DNA of 64,000 nucleotides from Zoroaster sp. YZ-2022 (GCA_029582265.1 CM055819.1:35657288-35721287); one strand, 5' to 3'. Counted from the first letter of the stretch, positions 48,601-59,544 are shown. The notes: generated by a model not told the origin, from the letters alone. Translations and numbers: made by a program.

Positions 48601-49200
48601 CTTTACTTAATTCAGGCGCTAAAGTTGTCTGTGCTTGTAGACGACGGCGGCATTTCCCCCCCTTCCGAGTTCGCTTTGTACGATGCTTGCCAATTTCAAG
48701 AGTGTGGAGAGTTGTCCACACAGTTGGTGTTACTCGGAAATGCTTGCAGTTAAGGCCCCGTAACATGTCCACATCGTACTGAATCCTGTTTGAGGTAACA
48801 GAATTCTTCCTATGTAGACAATCCTCAGCGTTCGATTCATGACGTTGTTGATGAGTATCAGGTCCGGGATTTGGATGAATATCCCCACATTCTACAAGCT
48901 GAACGTGGAAGGTAGATGTAGATGTGGCAGTCTGGTAGTAGGAGATTCTTTTTCCAATGTATTTTATCTTTGATGAAACACTGTACTTAAATGTGTGTAG
49001 TGCAGAATAGCCATCTATAGTGCTACAACTTGTACAGGAAAAGAAGTAGAAGTAAACAAAGCCGAGAATGGTGACCAAGAACACAGGAATGAAAGTCATT
49101 ATGAAGCTCTGATCTAGTCCATTGTTCGGTTGAGAGCAGATACAATACTTCTGCACAGTTGATCACACATGAATAGATGAGGACGAGGACGATCAGAGCA
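45632..49200 (-). mobile_element. L2/CR1-type LINE, near full length, with 2A-like motif
   Basis: Read on the minus strand. 49156-48506 encodes an N-terminus with a hydrophobic helix (FIMTFIPVFLVTILGFVYFY) followed by VECGDIHPNPGPD (2A-like), then the start of the endonuclease (FALWNARSLTNKV). 48275-47631 is endonuclease (QLIVIYRPQRTSTG, then IVGDFNYHVNSETD, then GGHTLDLIFSRD, then LPSDHVAVKCSLHI). 47289-46618 is reverse transcriptase (KNYRPIANLKFFAKT, then LVLLDFSSAFDTIKHDVLLQ). 46724-46032 holds the catalytic MFYADDTQLYIAF. 46025-45783 is the C-terminus. The tail is GCGCTATATAAAAATCGC plus (TAATTATT)n. About five frame breaks make it inactive, but it is better preserved than the copy at 19325-22855. 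Confidence 0.92.
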
Positions 49201-49345
49201 TACTGATCGAAACGTCGAGTTGTACCCCCAGTTCTTTTCAGAACTAATTACTACTCAATTGAGATTCTTACATGGTGTCACCGCAATTAGTCTTACTTAT
49301 CATTCTCACCATGCAAAGCTACAAGTTTTACCAATCCATTGTTCG
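49190..49345. repeat. Hairpin-family repeat next to LINE 5' end
   Basis: Contains GATCGAAACGTCGAGTTGTA, then AGTTCTTTTCAGAACT, then ACATGGTGTCACCGCAATTA and CACCATGCAAAGCTACAAG, the same words in the same order as in the repeats at 44640-44780 and 55855-56440. GATCAGAGCATACTGATC just before is a stem-loop. Confidence 0.6.
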
Positions 49346-49689
49346 GTTGAGAGCAGATACAATGCTTCTGCACAGATGATCACACATGAATAGATGAATA
49401 GACGTTCAGTGGGTATATACTATACATATATTAAGCTCCATCATGGCTGCAGGCTTGTAGCTCCAAATATATGTAGAACCACAGAATCCCAGACATCACA
49501 AAAATGACATTAAAGTCCAAAAAGTCACTTCAAACCAATCCAGTAGGATCAGTACAGTATCATTAGCAACATGATACTGAAATCTCTAGTTGGCAGAAGC
49601 CCAGTACAGTGAAAATAGAGAAAGTTATAGGAGCATGGAAGAGCAGCTGTTACGCGCTCCACCAAGTCAGAGAGCTACCACGCATGCGC

Positions 49690-49942
49690 GCAAGAAGAAA
49701 ATTTCCCAGGATGCCTTTAAATCAAGATGGCGACGCCCGAACAGTTTATAATGATGATGCTTTTGTTGCTAAGTTTAATGTGTAGAAAACGTCAAAACAA
49801 CAACGTTTCCGCTTTTTTTTTTTTTTCTTCGATGAAGTTTTGGACATTTGCTCAAAAATTACCGATTCTATATCGTTTTTCACCATGTTTTGCACTGAGC
49901 TGTGAGAGCGGTAGAGAGAGAGCTAGAGAGGACGGACGCTAA
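49690..49942 (+). other. Possible transposase N-terminus or promoter-proximal exon
   Basis: AAGATGGCGACGCCCGAACA (49723-49742) combines a YY1-like AAGATGGCG motif with an ATG in good context. The open frame (MATPEQFIMMMLLLLSLMCR, then KRQNNNVSAF) ends at 49942. A Leu-rich then basic start like this is seen in some Harbinger nucleases, which would fit the surrounding TAA-type inverted ends, but the stretch is too short for assignment. Confidence 0.3.
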
Positions 49943-50289
49943 CAATAAACATACAATACAATAGCGCGGGAAAATGAATGGTAATCAATACATGCAATAG
50001 CGATTCCACGCTAGCTGTGCGGATACCAGTTAACTGCACTATAAACAATGTTGACCTTTGACACCCCAAAAGACGAAGGCTATGTGACACGGGACGTTGG
50101 TTTCTTCGTCGTGTGAAAGGTCGTATCCGAGTTTGACCAACGTCCGTGGTCAATACAACTGGCGCCCGAGACCAATGACCCTAGTTTGCGTTTGTCGTGT
50201 GAAAAGGGCTTAAGACAACTCGACATACGTACATTATTATAGCACTATTCACAACGTAATCATGAGATGTGCATGTAGGAAATAGGAAG

Positions 50290-50600
50290 TACAATCAGTG
50301 GAGAAAAAAACACCACAGGGCGATTTTGGATTTTGAAGCACTACTTATGTACAATTCACTCAATTAAAGACAAGGATTCTATTAACAAGGGTTTAATTAA
50401 AATTTTGTGATTTTTGGGGCAACCATGTTCCACTCATATACGTGCGTTGTGTATAGCTCTACTCATGGAGGAAGACCATCCTCCATGTTCTACTCAATGC
50501 CGTGTGTACGTAGGCCTACGTTATAGGCCCTACGGCTGTATTTTTGGTCGAACACCACAGGGCGATTTTGGATTTTGGATTTTCAGAACTACATAAGTAT
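50290..50600 (+). repeat. Inverted-repeat partner 1 (with 53620-53935)
   Basis: Blocks GGATTCTATTAACAAGGG, then CACTCATATACGTGCGTTGT and GATTTTGGATTTTCAG reappear reverse-complemented at 53626-53760. The arms are about 3 kb apart. Confidence 0.75.
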
Positions 50601-50689
50601 TATTTACGCGTGTTTATTTTTCTTCTTTTTTATTTTTTTTTATTTTGACCATCTTTAAAAAAAAAAAATTGCCAACAGGGAACCACGTG

Positions 50690-50840
50690 ATACATTGTAT
50701 AACACGGGGACCAAATTTCCCTTACACAAAGTATGGTGGCTAAAAGAGGGCCTCACAAATCAGGCAAACGTTCTTACCCCTATGTGAAAAAGTCGTTTAA
50801 AGCACATCCAATCGATCCAGCAATTTTGGCTGCAATTGGA
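50690..50840 (+). repeat. Direct-repeat partner 1 (with 52590-52712)
   Basis: CACAAAGTATGGTGGC, then GGCAAACGTTCTTACCCCTA, then TGTGAAAAAG and GACATCGTTTCA recur at 52590-52712 in the same orientation with about 85 percent identity by eye. Unknown element. Confidence 0.7.
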
Positions 50841-50849
50841 CATCGTTTC

Positions 50850-51780
50850 ATAGTAAATACAAAATTAAATTAAAAATGCCAACGCGCGGCGGGTCTGAGG
50901 CGACGCTAATCTTGGTGGCAAGACGTTACTCGTGATTTTATATGTACACACGCGCCGATCCGCTGTGATTTGATAAACCAACCGCCGCTGCGGGCGCCAT
51001 TCACGGCCGCACACTGCCGTACTCTGGATCATGGATCGCCAAAATTGTATAGCGCCAGTTACGGTGGGTGATTTACGACTGGCGCGGGATCGTGTAACTC
51101 GGATCCGCATAATAACGGTCTTGCACCAAGACTAAGGCGACGCGCGCGGAGAACAGAAATCAGAGACTTTTAATTAAATTATATAGGACTTTGCATTGTT
51201 TATCACATGTAGTTGGAGCTTCGTTGGACCCCATGGTATTATTATTTTCGTTTTGCTATTGCATGTTCCAATGTTTTTCCCCACTTGGCAATTGAATTGG
51301 AATTGGAATTTCATAAACATTTATTTATGTGCACATAATATAACGTAGAAAGCAGAAGGTTGTATGCCTTGCGGTATGTACTAACACGTATAAAGTTGAA
51401 GACTTTTTACAGATTTGACCATATAATATACAACAAATTAACACGAGTTACAAGAAAACGTGAAATATAAAAGAAAAATAACAGAAAACAGGAATAATGG
51501 AGATAGGAAAAATATAAGATGATGAATTTGAGAAAGAAACTATGTTTCATTATAGTGGGAGACAGAAGGCTGTGTTAAATACCCTACCTGATCAATAGCT
51601 TTCCAAAGACGAGGACCGTGATAGTTTTTGATAGATTAGGATGTGTGTGCAGAATGGACATAAAGATTATTACGTGATGGTGCATAACAGTGGACTCAAT
51701 AAGGAATTAAAAACATTATGTGAGGTAGAAGATTATTGGTCTATTTGAACATGAAAGTGCCCTCGACCAAATTTGTCCGT
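50850..51780. other. Non-coding stretch
   Basis: A GC-rich patch (50880-51150) with CGCGCGG-type words, then AT-rich DNA. No coding domain recognised; the open frame there gives no familiar motif. Confidence 0.4.
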
Positions 51781-51784
51781 TCGT

Positions 51785-51990
51785 AAGCAGCGGTGTAGCC
51801 AGGACTTTTTCAGTGGGGAGGGGGAAGGCACAGGGGGCATTGCTTTTCAGTGGGGGGGGGTATGTTTTTTTCCCTTTTTTCTTTTCTGTTTTTTGGGGGC
51901 ACTATGAGGATTTTTCGTGGGGGGCACTTGGGGGGCGGCACTGGACATTTGTGGGGGGGGGACACGTGCCTCCAGGCTTCCCGTGGCGAC
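51785..51990. repeat. G-rich element end (GCGGTGTAGCCAGG...)
   Basis: Starts CAGCGGTGTAGCCAGGAC and continues with repeated GGGG runs (GTGGGGAGGGGGAAGG; GTGGGGGGGG; GGGGGGACACG). The plus strand could form G-quadruplexes. This looks like the end of a dispersed element, not coding DNA. Confidence 0.5.
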
Positions 51991-52589
51991 ACAGCTGTGT
52001 GCTAATGTGCTAATGTTATTTTTGCACTAATTGTTTGCATGTTTTTGCCCCTCACATAACAAATTAATATGTACCATACCCCACTGTTTAGCAGACAAGT
52101 CCAGAAATACCATTTCTATGAATTGTGGATTTACAGTGGGGATGGGGCAAGGGGTAGGTTTGCCAATTTTATTTTTGTACTTGTGTTTTTTGCATGCATA
52201 CAAAGGTTTGCGACAAGAAAGACTGCCCCCTGCCGGCCCCACCCGGTACCTACCACCCTGTGGCCGTCACGCCAGTTTTAACACATTATATAAACGTATA
52301 TTAAAGGACTGCTTGGGTTTTCAATAAATTTGTTCAAAATACGTTTGAGTTAGTTTGTGAACCGAATGACATTTCAAATTGACTCCGTCGACTGAATTGA
52401 TCAAATTAATGACAATGAATCCTATAAAATTGCAATATGATTTTGTTCATAACTATATTAATAGGAAGCGGAAGCGAAGGGGGTTACAAGGTGGCACTTT
52501 ACCCCCACTCTAGAAAAGGTCCTGATTTCCCCCACACCACACACACATTAAACAAAATTTACATGTGTATATATTGGAACCAGACCAAA

Positions 52590-52712
52590 CTTCCTATACA
52601 CAAAGTACGGTGGCCAAGAGAGGCCTTACAAATCCGGGGCAAACGTTCATACCCCTATGTGAACAAAAGTTGTTTAACACTTGTTGCACGGCTGCAATTT
52701 GACATCGTTTCA
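52590..52712 (+). repeat. Direct-repeat partner 2 (with 50690-50840)
   Basis: CACAAAGTACGGTGGCC, then GGCAAACGTTCATACCCCTA, then GACATCGTTTCA match partner 1. It is followed by the (CAGA)n tract. Confidence 0.7.
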
Positions 52713-52714
52713 CC

Positions 52715-52812
52715 TAAACAAACACCTAAACAAACACCCAAACAGACACCATAACAGACAGACAGACCAACAGACAGCCCGACCGACAGACAGACAGACA
52801 GACAGACAGACA
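52715..52812. repeat. (CCTAAACAAACA)n and (CAGA)n microsatellite
   Basis: AACACCTAAACAAACACC units grade into ACAGACAGACAGACAGACAG. A compound simple repeat. Confidence 0.95.
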
Positions 52813-52819
52813 CACGGAT

Positions 52820-53615
52820 ATGAGGCAACACACGTGGAAACCAGAATCCGGAGACTTTTTTGGACAGCGCTTATTGATGGTTTAAAGAATTTTGTTTAAT
52901 AGGTGAAAACATTTATTATCGTACACTCAATTTTCATAAATAATTTATGAGTACAATAGTATTTATCTATAGTTCGTTGTGGGGCACAAGCTACATAAAG
53001 TAAGCATTTTTTTTATATTAAGATAGCAAAAAATAGTAATTTGCAATGAGTAACCTACGAACAAGAACACGTCTTGTTGTACAGTGTAAGAACGAAAAAG
53101 GGCCAGTTGGCTCATAAAATGAAATACATTAAAATGAAATATTTCTTAAAAACAATTTTCCAAAAGCATGCATGATTTAATGAGTTCAAGAAACAATCAA
53201 GTTTCAATTAATAAACAAGCAACTAAACCCAAATAAACCGTGCTTTTCAAATTATCTTGCAAAGTGTATCATGTACCTTTTGTACAAGGAAAAACAAAAG
53301 TGCCAAAACAGACTTAAATAATAACAAAAACAGTATAATCCAATTGTAATAAACAATTATAGTTATGTCTATATAGAATGATGAAAATGTGTCGTGTAAT
53401 TATTATTTCAATAACACATTGTGTTGAATAATTAAATTTAAAAAAAGATGTTTGCAATACAAACTTAGTATAATAACTTGATCATACATTTATTGTAATG
53501 GAAGAGTTCAATTGGACGATAATTAATAATTGATAGAAATAAGAACAGATCACTTGATAGTTAAAGATATTGCATTTATATTTCAAGTGGGAAAAAAATT
53601 TCAAAAAAAATCACA
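52820..53615. other. Non-coding AT-rich stretch
   Basis: Nothing recognised on either strand. Confidence 0.45.
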
Positions 53616-53619
53616 AGAA

Positions 53620-53935
53620 TGAAATGATACCCTTGTTAATAGAATCCTTGTCTTTATTTGAGTGAATTGTACTCAAGTATACTGAAAATCCAAAATCCCA
53701 AATCGTACGTGTACACGGAGGACCATACACAACGCACGTATATGAGTGGGAACATATTTTTTATATAAAAATATATAATTAAAAAATATAAAATTAAAAA
53801 ATATAAAATTAAAAATATAAAGTTGTCCAAAAATCTCAAAAGAACTAAATGAAACCATTGTTAATAAAATCCTTGATTTTAATTGATTGCACCAAAGTAG
53901 TACTGAAAATCTAAAATCCAAAATCTATATAAAAT
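53620..53935 (-). repeat. Inverted-repeat partner 2
   Basis: Reverse complement of 50290-50600, with an added (AAAATATAAAATT)n run at 53765-53820 and a partial internal duplication (CCTTG.TTTTA.TTGA.TG at 53868-53900). Confidence 0.7.
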
Positions 53936-54395
53936 TATAAATAGTCACCCAAAAGGTCTAAAACAAATTCAGAATTACAAGAAATCCTTGTTAATAGATT
54001 ACATTAATTAAAGGAAGTGTGCCAAAGGGGACCTAAAAAAAAAAAAAACAAAGTCTCAAATCTATAACAGTGTTGCATTCCCACTATTGTGGGTCAACAA
54101 AATAATAAGGGCGCACACAAACTTTGTTGTGACAATATCAAATGGGGCTGGTGTAATAACATTCTCTCAAATGCTTGAGCACGACATGAAACGTGGCAAA
54201 AGGGCTAGCAAATCAAATTTCATTAATCGTTTGCATTGTAGCAAGTCTAATTTTTGCAGCGCCCCCATTGGTTTCAGGTTGCCTTGTGGTGTTTGGAAAT
54301 TAACTTCTACCTTATGAATAGTTTTCATTTTGTTCTTCTTTAAGGGTGTAAATTTTAGACGATTGTGGCCATCGTTGGCCTTGGCATTTTGCCAC

Positions 54396-55470
54396 TTAGT
54401 TGCCAAATAAGATCGAGTATGCTGTGTACAGAAACGGGTTAAAAGCTGAGTTTATCGGTAGGATAAACACCGCAACCCAGACATACATATCAACACTGAA
54501 AATAACCGCCCCGGTCTGGGACAGAATCCCCATGATAATGACTGGCATCCAACACGCAAAGTCCGTTCCGACTATGACTGCCATTTTGATGGCCATCTGG
54601 ACTTCCTGGTTGTGGCGATCACCCACCCTGACACTCCTGGCCGAGTCACGTTTGACACTCACGAACATGGCGATGTAGCAACAAAGCACGATCATGAAAC
54701 ACAACGTGTTTACACCAAGAAACAGGACAATAGAGTAGATCCAATTTGGTTCACTTCCCTTGGCAACTGCAGCGCTAATAAGGCCAAACCACTCATGGCC
54801 TTTAATCTCGTAATTTACCCTAACAAAAGTATTTGGACGTGTTATTAGAGGAAGCCCAATACACACATCAGATAGTCCATACACCTTCGAATCTGACCCA
54901 GTACTTATGGCGTTTGGAACAATACTAAGACACGCAGCCGCTACCCATACAATGCAGACGATAACTATGGATGTTTTTCCCTGGATTTTGATTGGACTGT
55001 AGGGAAACACGATGCCAAGGAAACACTGGATACTGATGATGGTGATGAAGAAGACAGATGCCTCACTTGATAGCACTGAAAACATTCCAGCAATCTTACA
55101 AACTGCACCAGACCGCCATCTCTTCGCTCCATTAAAGTACTTCTCCCCAAATTGCAAATCTGCAATCGCAATGATCAGCATATAAACCCCCATCATGAGG
55201 TCAGAAATAGCTAAATTGAGCACCAAGAACGAGTGCGTCTTATTCCCACTAGTTTCTTTGCGTTGTCGATACCTCCATATAACAACCATTGAATTACCAA
55301 TGAGGGCGCTAACACCAATAATCCATATGAACGCTCTGAGTACATGGTTCCTCATCAGACTGCCACATCGGTCAAATGGTGAATTTAACTCTGTGATCTT
55401 GCAATTAGATTGATTAAAACCAGGAATAGCTGAAACAAATTCACAGCAGAGACGGTAGTCATCAACGGCC
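54396..55470 (-). CDS. LRR-type GPCR: hinge and complete seven-helix domain (last exon)
   Basis: On the minus strand a TTTTTATTTTAG acceptor (phase 2) is followed by AVDDYRLCCEFVS, the Cys-rich hinge after the LRRs in relaxin-receptor/GRL101-like receptors. Seven helices follow: TM1 ends IGNSMVVIW; TM2 has LNLAISDLMMGVYML; TM3 begins at C in SGAVCKIAG and ends ISIQCFLGIVFPY; the ECL2 Cys is in SDVCIGLPL; TM6 carries CWMPVII; TM7 has NSAFNPFLYTAYS (NPxxY). The stop comes ten codons after NPxxY (SILFGN), so there is almost no C-tail. The DRY position reads Q-C-F, a striking departure. The single-exon 7TM domain is typical of LGR genes. It joins in phase 2 to the LRR exon at 56881-56967. Confidence 0.9.
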
Positions 55471-55954
55471 CTAAAATAAAAACACATGTTAGAAAATAAC
55501 ATTCAGCCATAGCCTTCCGTGTATGTTGCATGATGTTGAAAAGGTGATTCAAACATTTAAGGGTTGATTAAGTTTAAGGGTTGATTGTGACTCGAAAATA
55601 TGAGTATTATTTTTGAAAGACTTTGTTTCTCATGAAAATATAATTTTGTATAAACTGCAAAATATGTTTAAACTGCAAAACAGCGCAATGCGTTGAATTT
55701 GCTAATTAACTTCAGACCATTTGAGCCTAAATGTCAACATAGGACTACTGATAAATGTAAACCTATATATCATTCTTTGCTTGATCCTCATGAATAAAGT
55801 ATGAGTAAATAACATGACCGTTTAATGTTAGACACTAATGTTTGTAGCTTTGCATGGTGAAAAGGATAAGTAAAGACTGTTTGCGGTGACACCATGTGAA
55901 ATTCTCAATTGAGTAGTAATTATATAAGTTTTGAGGCTTTGCATGGTGGAATAT

Positions 55955-56417
55955 CGATATCGTTTCGGTTTGCGGTAACACCATGTGTTTATCTCAACTA
56001 ACGTGAAGCTGAGGTACTGGTTCTGAAAAGAACCGTATCGCACAATTCGTATCTCAACCTTCGTTAAGTGAGAAAGGTTCAAGGGAGAACCAATTTCGGG
56101 CAACTCGTTTTTCTCTACTGTCGCTAAGTGAGAAATATGGTTCAGGGAGAACCATGGGGACTTCACGGCCGGGTTAATATGGTTCAGGGAGAACCATGGG
56201 GACTTCACGGGTTAATATGGTTCAGGGAGAACCATGGGGACTTCACGGGTTATTCTCAACGTTTCGATTAGCCTGCTCTAATCTTCTCCCTTGAACCTTT
56301 CTCACTTAACGAAGGTTGAGATACGAGTTGTGCGATACGGTTCTTTTCAGAACCTGTACCTCAGCTTCACGTTAGTTGAGATAAACACATGGTGTTACCG
56401 CAAACCGAAACCGATAT
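55955..56417. repeat. Foldback element with ~130-bp arms
   Basis: The left arm 55955-56091 and right arm 56285-56417 are near-perfect complements (CGGTTTGCGGTAACACCATG, then TTATCTCAACTAACGTGAAG, and their inverse). The spacer holds three tandem copies of GTTCAGGGAGAACCATGGGG plus ACTTCACGG (from about 56112 to 56248). Related hairpins occur at 44601 and 49190. It lies in the last intron of the LRR-GPCR gene. Confidence 0.9.
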
Positions 56418-56880
56418 GAGTAGTAATTACTTCTGAAAATAACTGGAAGTTACAACTCAACGTTTTGATCAGTAAGCTCTGATCTATTATTGCATGTGGC
56501 CATTTTTCGTCTGCAAATATAAGGATGTCCAAAAGTAAAATATTCTGGCTGATGGACGAATTTCTAAATGGTTGACACCTGTCCATAATTGTGGCTTTCC
56601 ACTTCAATACCCCAATTGCTGTTTTGGTGTTGGTTGGCTTACTGGATGACGTCAACAAATCAAGCTCGGTATATAGCTAGGCACAGTCATGTAGCACATG
56701 TATAACATTTTGCGAACTTACTCTCAAGGATGCCACTTTTACACATATGTTCTAAAGATGTGTGAATTTCATTTCTAGAACGGTTTTGGTACTACGCCTC
56801 ATTCAGGAAAAGTATTGTTTGAAGTTTCTATTGAATTAGTGTTATCCATGTTCAAGCGGTTGCTGGCATCATTCCCTTAC

Positions 56881-56967
56881 AATATATTGAGGCTCACAAG
56901 GTCGTTTAGAGCTCCGTCCTGGACATCAGTTGGGTTATTAGTGGATGTTTTACCTCTGGTCAGTATC
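56881..56967 (-). CDS. LRR-GPCR exon: last LRR-like exon before the hinge (87 nt)
   Basis: Acceptor TTTATTTACCAG, donor GTAAGG. It reads ILTRGKTSTNNPTDVQDGAL, then NDLVSLNIL, a 29-residue degenerate LRR with GAL.DL.SL..L at its end. Phase 2/2 fits both neighbours, so it joins the seven-helix exon directly. Confidence 0.65.
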
Positions 56968-57230
56968 CTGGTAAATAAACAATGTAAAATAAGAAACATT
57001 TACTAATCCATACCGAAATTTAAGATGGAAAAAATTAAAGATGACATGTGTTTATTTGTTAAGTCTAAAATCTGAACCAAAATATGCAGGTAGAAGCGAA
57101 CATGGATTGAGGTAGCCCTATCTTCACCACACTGCAGCACATGGATTGAGGTAGTTCTATCTCAACCACACTTCAGCACATTTCAAACCCAAGATGCAGA
57201 CCCCAATTATAAAAAAGAACAATGTCTTAC

Positions 57231-57299
57231 AAGGTCGTTAGGTTCGTGAGTCCATCGAAGGCGTGGCTATGTATGATTTCTAGAATATTCCCGACACTC
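57231..57299 (-). CDS. LRR-GPCR exon: LRR (69 nt)
   Basis: Reads SVGNILEIIHSHAFDGLTNL, then TTL. It is one residue shorter than the standard unit and more diverged than the upstream array. Acceptor TTTTAAAG, donor GTAAGA; phase 2/2. Confidence 0.7.
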
Positions 57300-57309
57300 C
57301 TTTAAAACA

Positions 57310-58525
57310 AACAAATTTATTTACTACAGAAATCAGTTGGAAGGGGTGAATTTTGTAATTGATGGAGTAATTATATGGGGAACAGTTTAAGAAAGTTCCC
57401 GAACTATTAATGCCACTTATATCGCTTCAGTTGGATGTGTTTGGTGTGTAGGTGACTAGGCGTACATTGATTGGCATAATTATCTGATGCTTCGACACGA
57501 AGGCATATTGCATGAAACTCTGCGTCAATGTTTTTAGCCGTCATGGGGGGGGGGGGGCTAATGGTGGCTAAAGGCACTTAATCAGGGAGATGAATGATTT
57601 GGCTCCACCCAAGCCCCCTCCTGTATCCATGTGTATTACATTTTTGTAATAAAAGTAACATGCTCGTATTCAATGCAACAATATTCACATAAAGACTTAA
57701 AGAACGTTAACTCGTAAAAGATAATAACAATGTTGTTTACTTGTTGCTTAATATTGTTGGTAATGAGAAGCATTATTGAAAGGTCCCAGCATGGACACTT
57801 GAAACCGACCCTTCTATGAGGCAATTGGTACGTTGTGATTATAAGTGCTGCTCCTTTAATTACACGTCATAATATTGGGTTCAACATTTGTTTCATTTTT
57901 CACACCAGCTTTATCTTTAGTGCAGCTGAGAGTTTTGAATAAGGTTGCATTTTATTTTGGAAAAAAAGTATCCAAGTACATTATAACAAGCATGGTTGCA
58001 CCTTTATTTTGTGCTTGACCGCAACAGAATTTGAAAGAAACGAAATTTGTTTCATATTTTCATATCATGTTGTTGAGTCATTAAAAGGTTAAATAAGTTG
58101 AATATTGATATTCTGATATTTAATGCATCAACTAATTTTAGACTCGTACCAAGAGGGCCTAGTGCACAATTTATTCTTATTTTTCATGGCACTTATTGAA
58201 AATTATTTTATTTTATTGTTAAACAATTATTAACCCCATAGGGTCTGAGCATATAGTCTGACATATAGTGCCACCCATATTTTCTCTGATCGTTGGCCGG
58301 GGATGTTCACGTGAACAACATCTATAAATTGTCATAACTTTATTTCCCGCATGACATCGTTTGTGGGCAATACTCTCATTTGAATATTTATCAGTTGGTC
58401 TTCAGCTTGGCACAGATATAGCAGGTATATTTACTTAAGTTAACAAACCCAAATAATGTGCATTTTCACCAAACATTTTAAGTCAGTTGGTCGATGCTGC
58501 GTAATTGAAATTTATGACATGAATA
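57310..58525. other. LRR-GPCR intron
   Basis: About 1.2 kb of AT-rich intron with a poly-G run at 57546-57558. No exon recognised. Confidence 0.5.
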
Positions 58526-58530
58526 CATCC

Positions 58531-58603
58531 AAGGTTTGAAGATTTTTTAAGACCATCAAATGTTCCAGGTGCAATTTCACTGATATTGTTGTTCTCCAGA
58601 AAT
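58531..58603 (-). pseudogene. LRR exon, decayed (73 nt, donor lost)
   Basis: FLENNNISEIAPGTFDGL is readable, but one extra A in a CTTAAAAAATC run shifts frame. The donor is GGATGT where its relatives have GTAAGT. Both lesions would exclude it from the mRNA. Confidence 0.75.
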
Positions 58604-58939
58604 CTAACATGGGAAAACAGAGTAGGGTTAAAATATTCTATTCAAGCCAATTTATTTGGTTACTTTCACCCATGTTCTTTGATTTACTGAAAACAAACAT
58701 GTATCATGCCCGAGATTTACTTTTTCAGTGAATAAAACTATAAGTGAATCTTATAGATGAATAGACAATAGTTTATTGCATCAAATTAAACAACATAAAT
58801 ATGCTAGTGCAGCTGAGAGTTTTTGATTAAGGTTACATTGAATTTTGGAAAAATGAGGCATGGTTCCACCATTTGGCCACAAACTTCCTTTTGTGCTTAA
58901 TTCTTTGACAAATAAGTATGTTATTTGAAACATCATTAC

Positions 58940-59009
58940 GGGGTCCAAGTTTACAAGATCAAAGAAGCAGGAAGCATCAATGCTGGTGATTGTATTGTTT
59001 GAAATGTTT
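58940..59009 (-). CDS. LRR exon, variant (70 nt, out-of-phase end)
   Basis: Acceptor TTTGTATTCCAG; reads NISNNTITSIDASCFFDLVN, then LDP, then donor GTAATG. Two nucleotides shorter than the 72-nt unit, so its 3' end is phase 0 rather than phase 2 and it would break the frame with any neighbour. Confidence 0.5.
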
Positions 59010-59104
59010 CTGGAATACAAAATAATAATAAAATGTTTGTCACATGAATGTTTATAAACCAACAAAGTGAAAACATACCAATTTAAAGCATATAGCAATG
59101 CTTG

Positions 59105-59345
59105 CATAGGCCTATAATAAATAATAATAATAATAATGAACATTTGTAATGCGCCGGTATCCGTCAAAAGAGACGCTCATGGCGCAGTGACACATCAGTG
59201 TAAACAAGAAAACAAAATACATGGTAAGAACAATGCAATATAAAATTACAAGGAACAATGATTGTAAAAAGGCTGACTGGCCCTGGTCAGAATATGCTAG
59301 GCAAAAGGCGAAAAACCCTGCATACACAACAATGCAAACAAGGTT
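59105..59345 (-). mobile_element. LINE 3' end in an LRR-GPCR intron
   Basis: (TTATTA)n tail at 59105-59138, preceded on the minus strand by CGCCATGAGCGTCTCTTTTG and ACGGATACCGGCGCATTACA, similar in style to the LINE 3' UTR at 43950. It is 5'-truncated and has no RT left. Confidence 0.6.
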
Positions 59346-59544
59346 GATTTGCAAAAAAATATAAACACCGTAGCGATACTCTTGACATATTAATGTTCAA
59401 AAAAATCACACAATCACAAACAGATTGTATTTCAATCGGCAAACATGAACTTTATACTTCATCTATATTTATTTGTTGTGAGACTTAACTTCAGTCAAGA
59501 TAAATCGGTTCCTCGTGACTGACATTTATGACATGAATACTTAC

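Larger units (their letters stand above)
45409..50211. mobile_element. TIR element with TAA target site, split by a nested LINE
   Basis: AGCCCTTTTCACACGA near 45410 and its complement TCGTGTGAAAAGGGCT ending near 50211 are perfect inverted ends, each next to TAA. A 3-bp TAA duplication suits PIF/Harbinger. Without the LINE at 45632-49200 the element would be about 1.2 kb. The interior repeats CGTGTGAA words. Confidence 0.55.

Noticed and set aside
53265..53900. A second GPCR-like or membrane ORF (Phe/Leu/Ile-rich minus frames at 53654-53921)
   Set aside because: The hydrophobic residues come from an A/T-rich tandem repeat (AAAATATAAAATT); there is no family motif.
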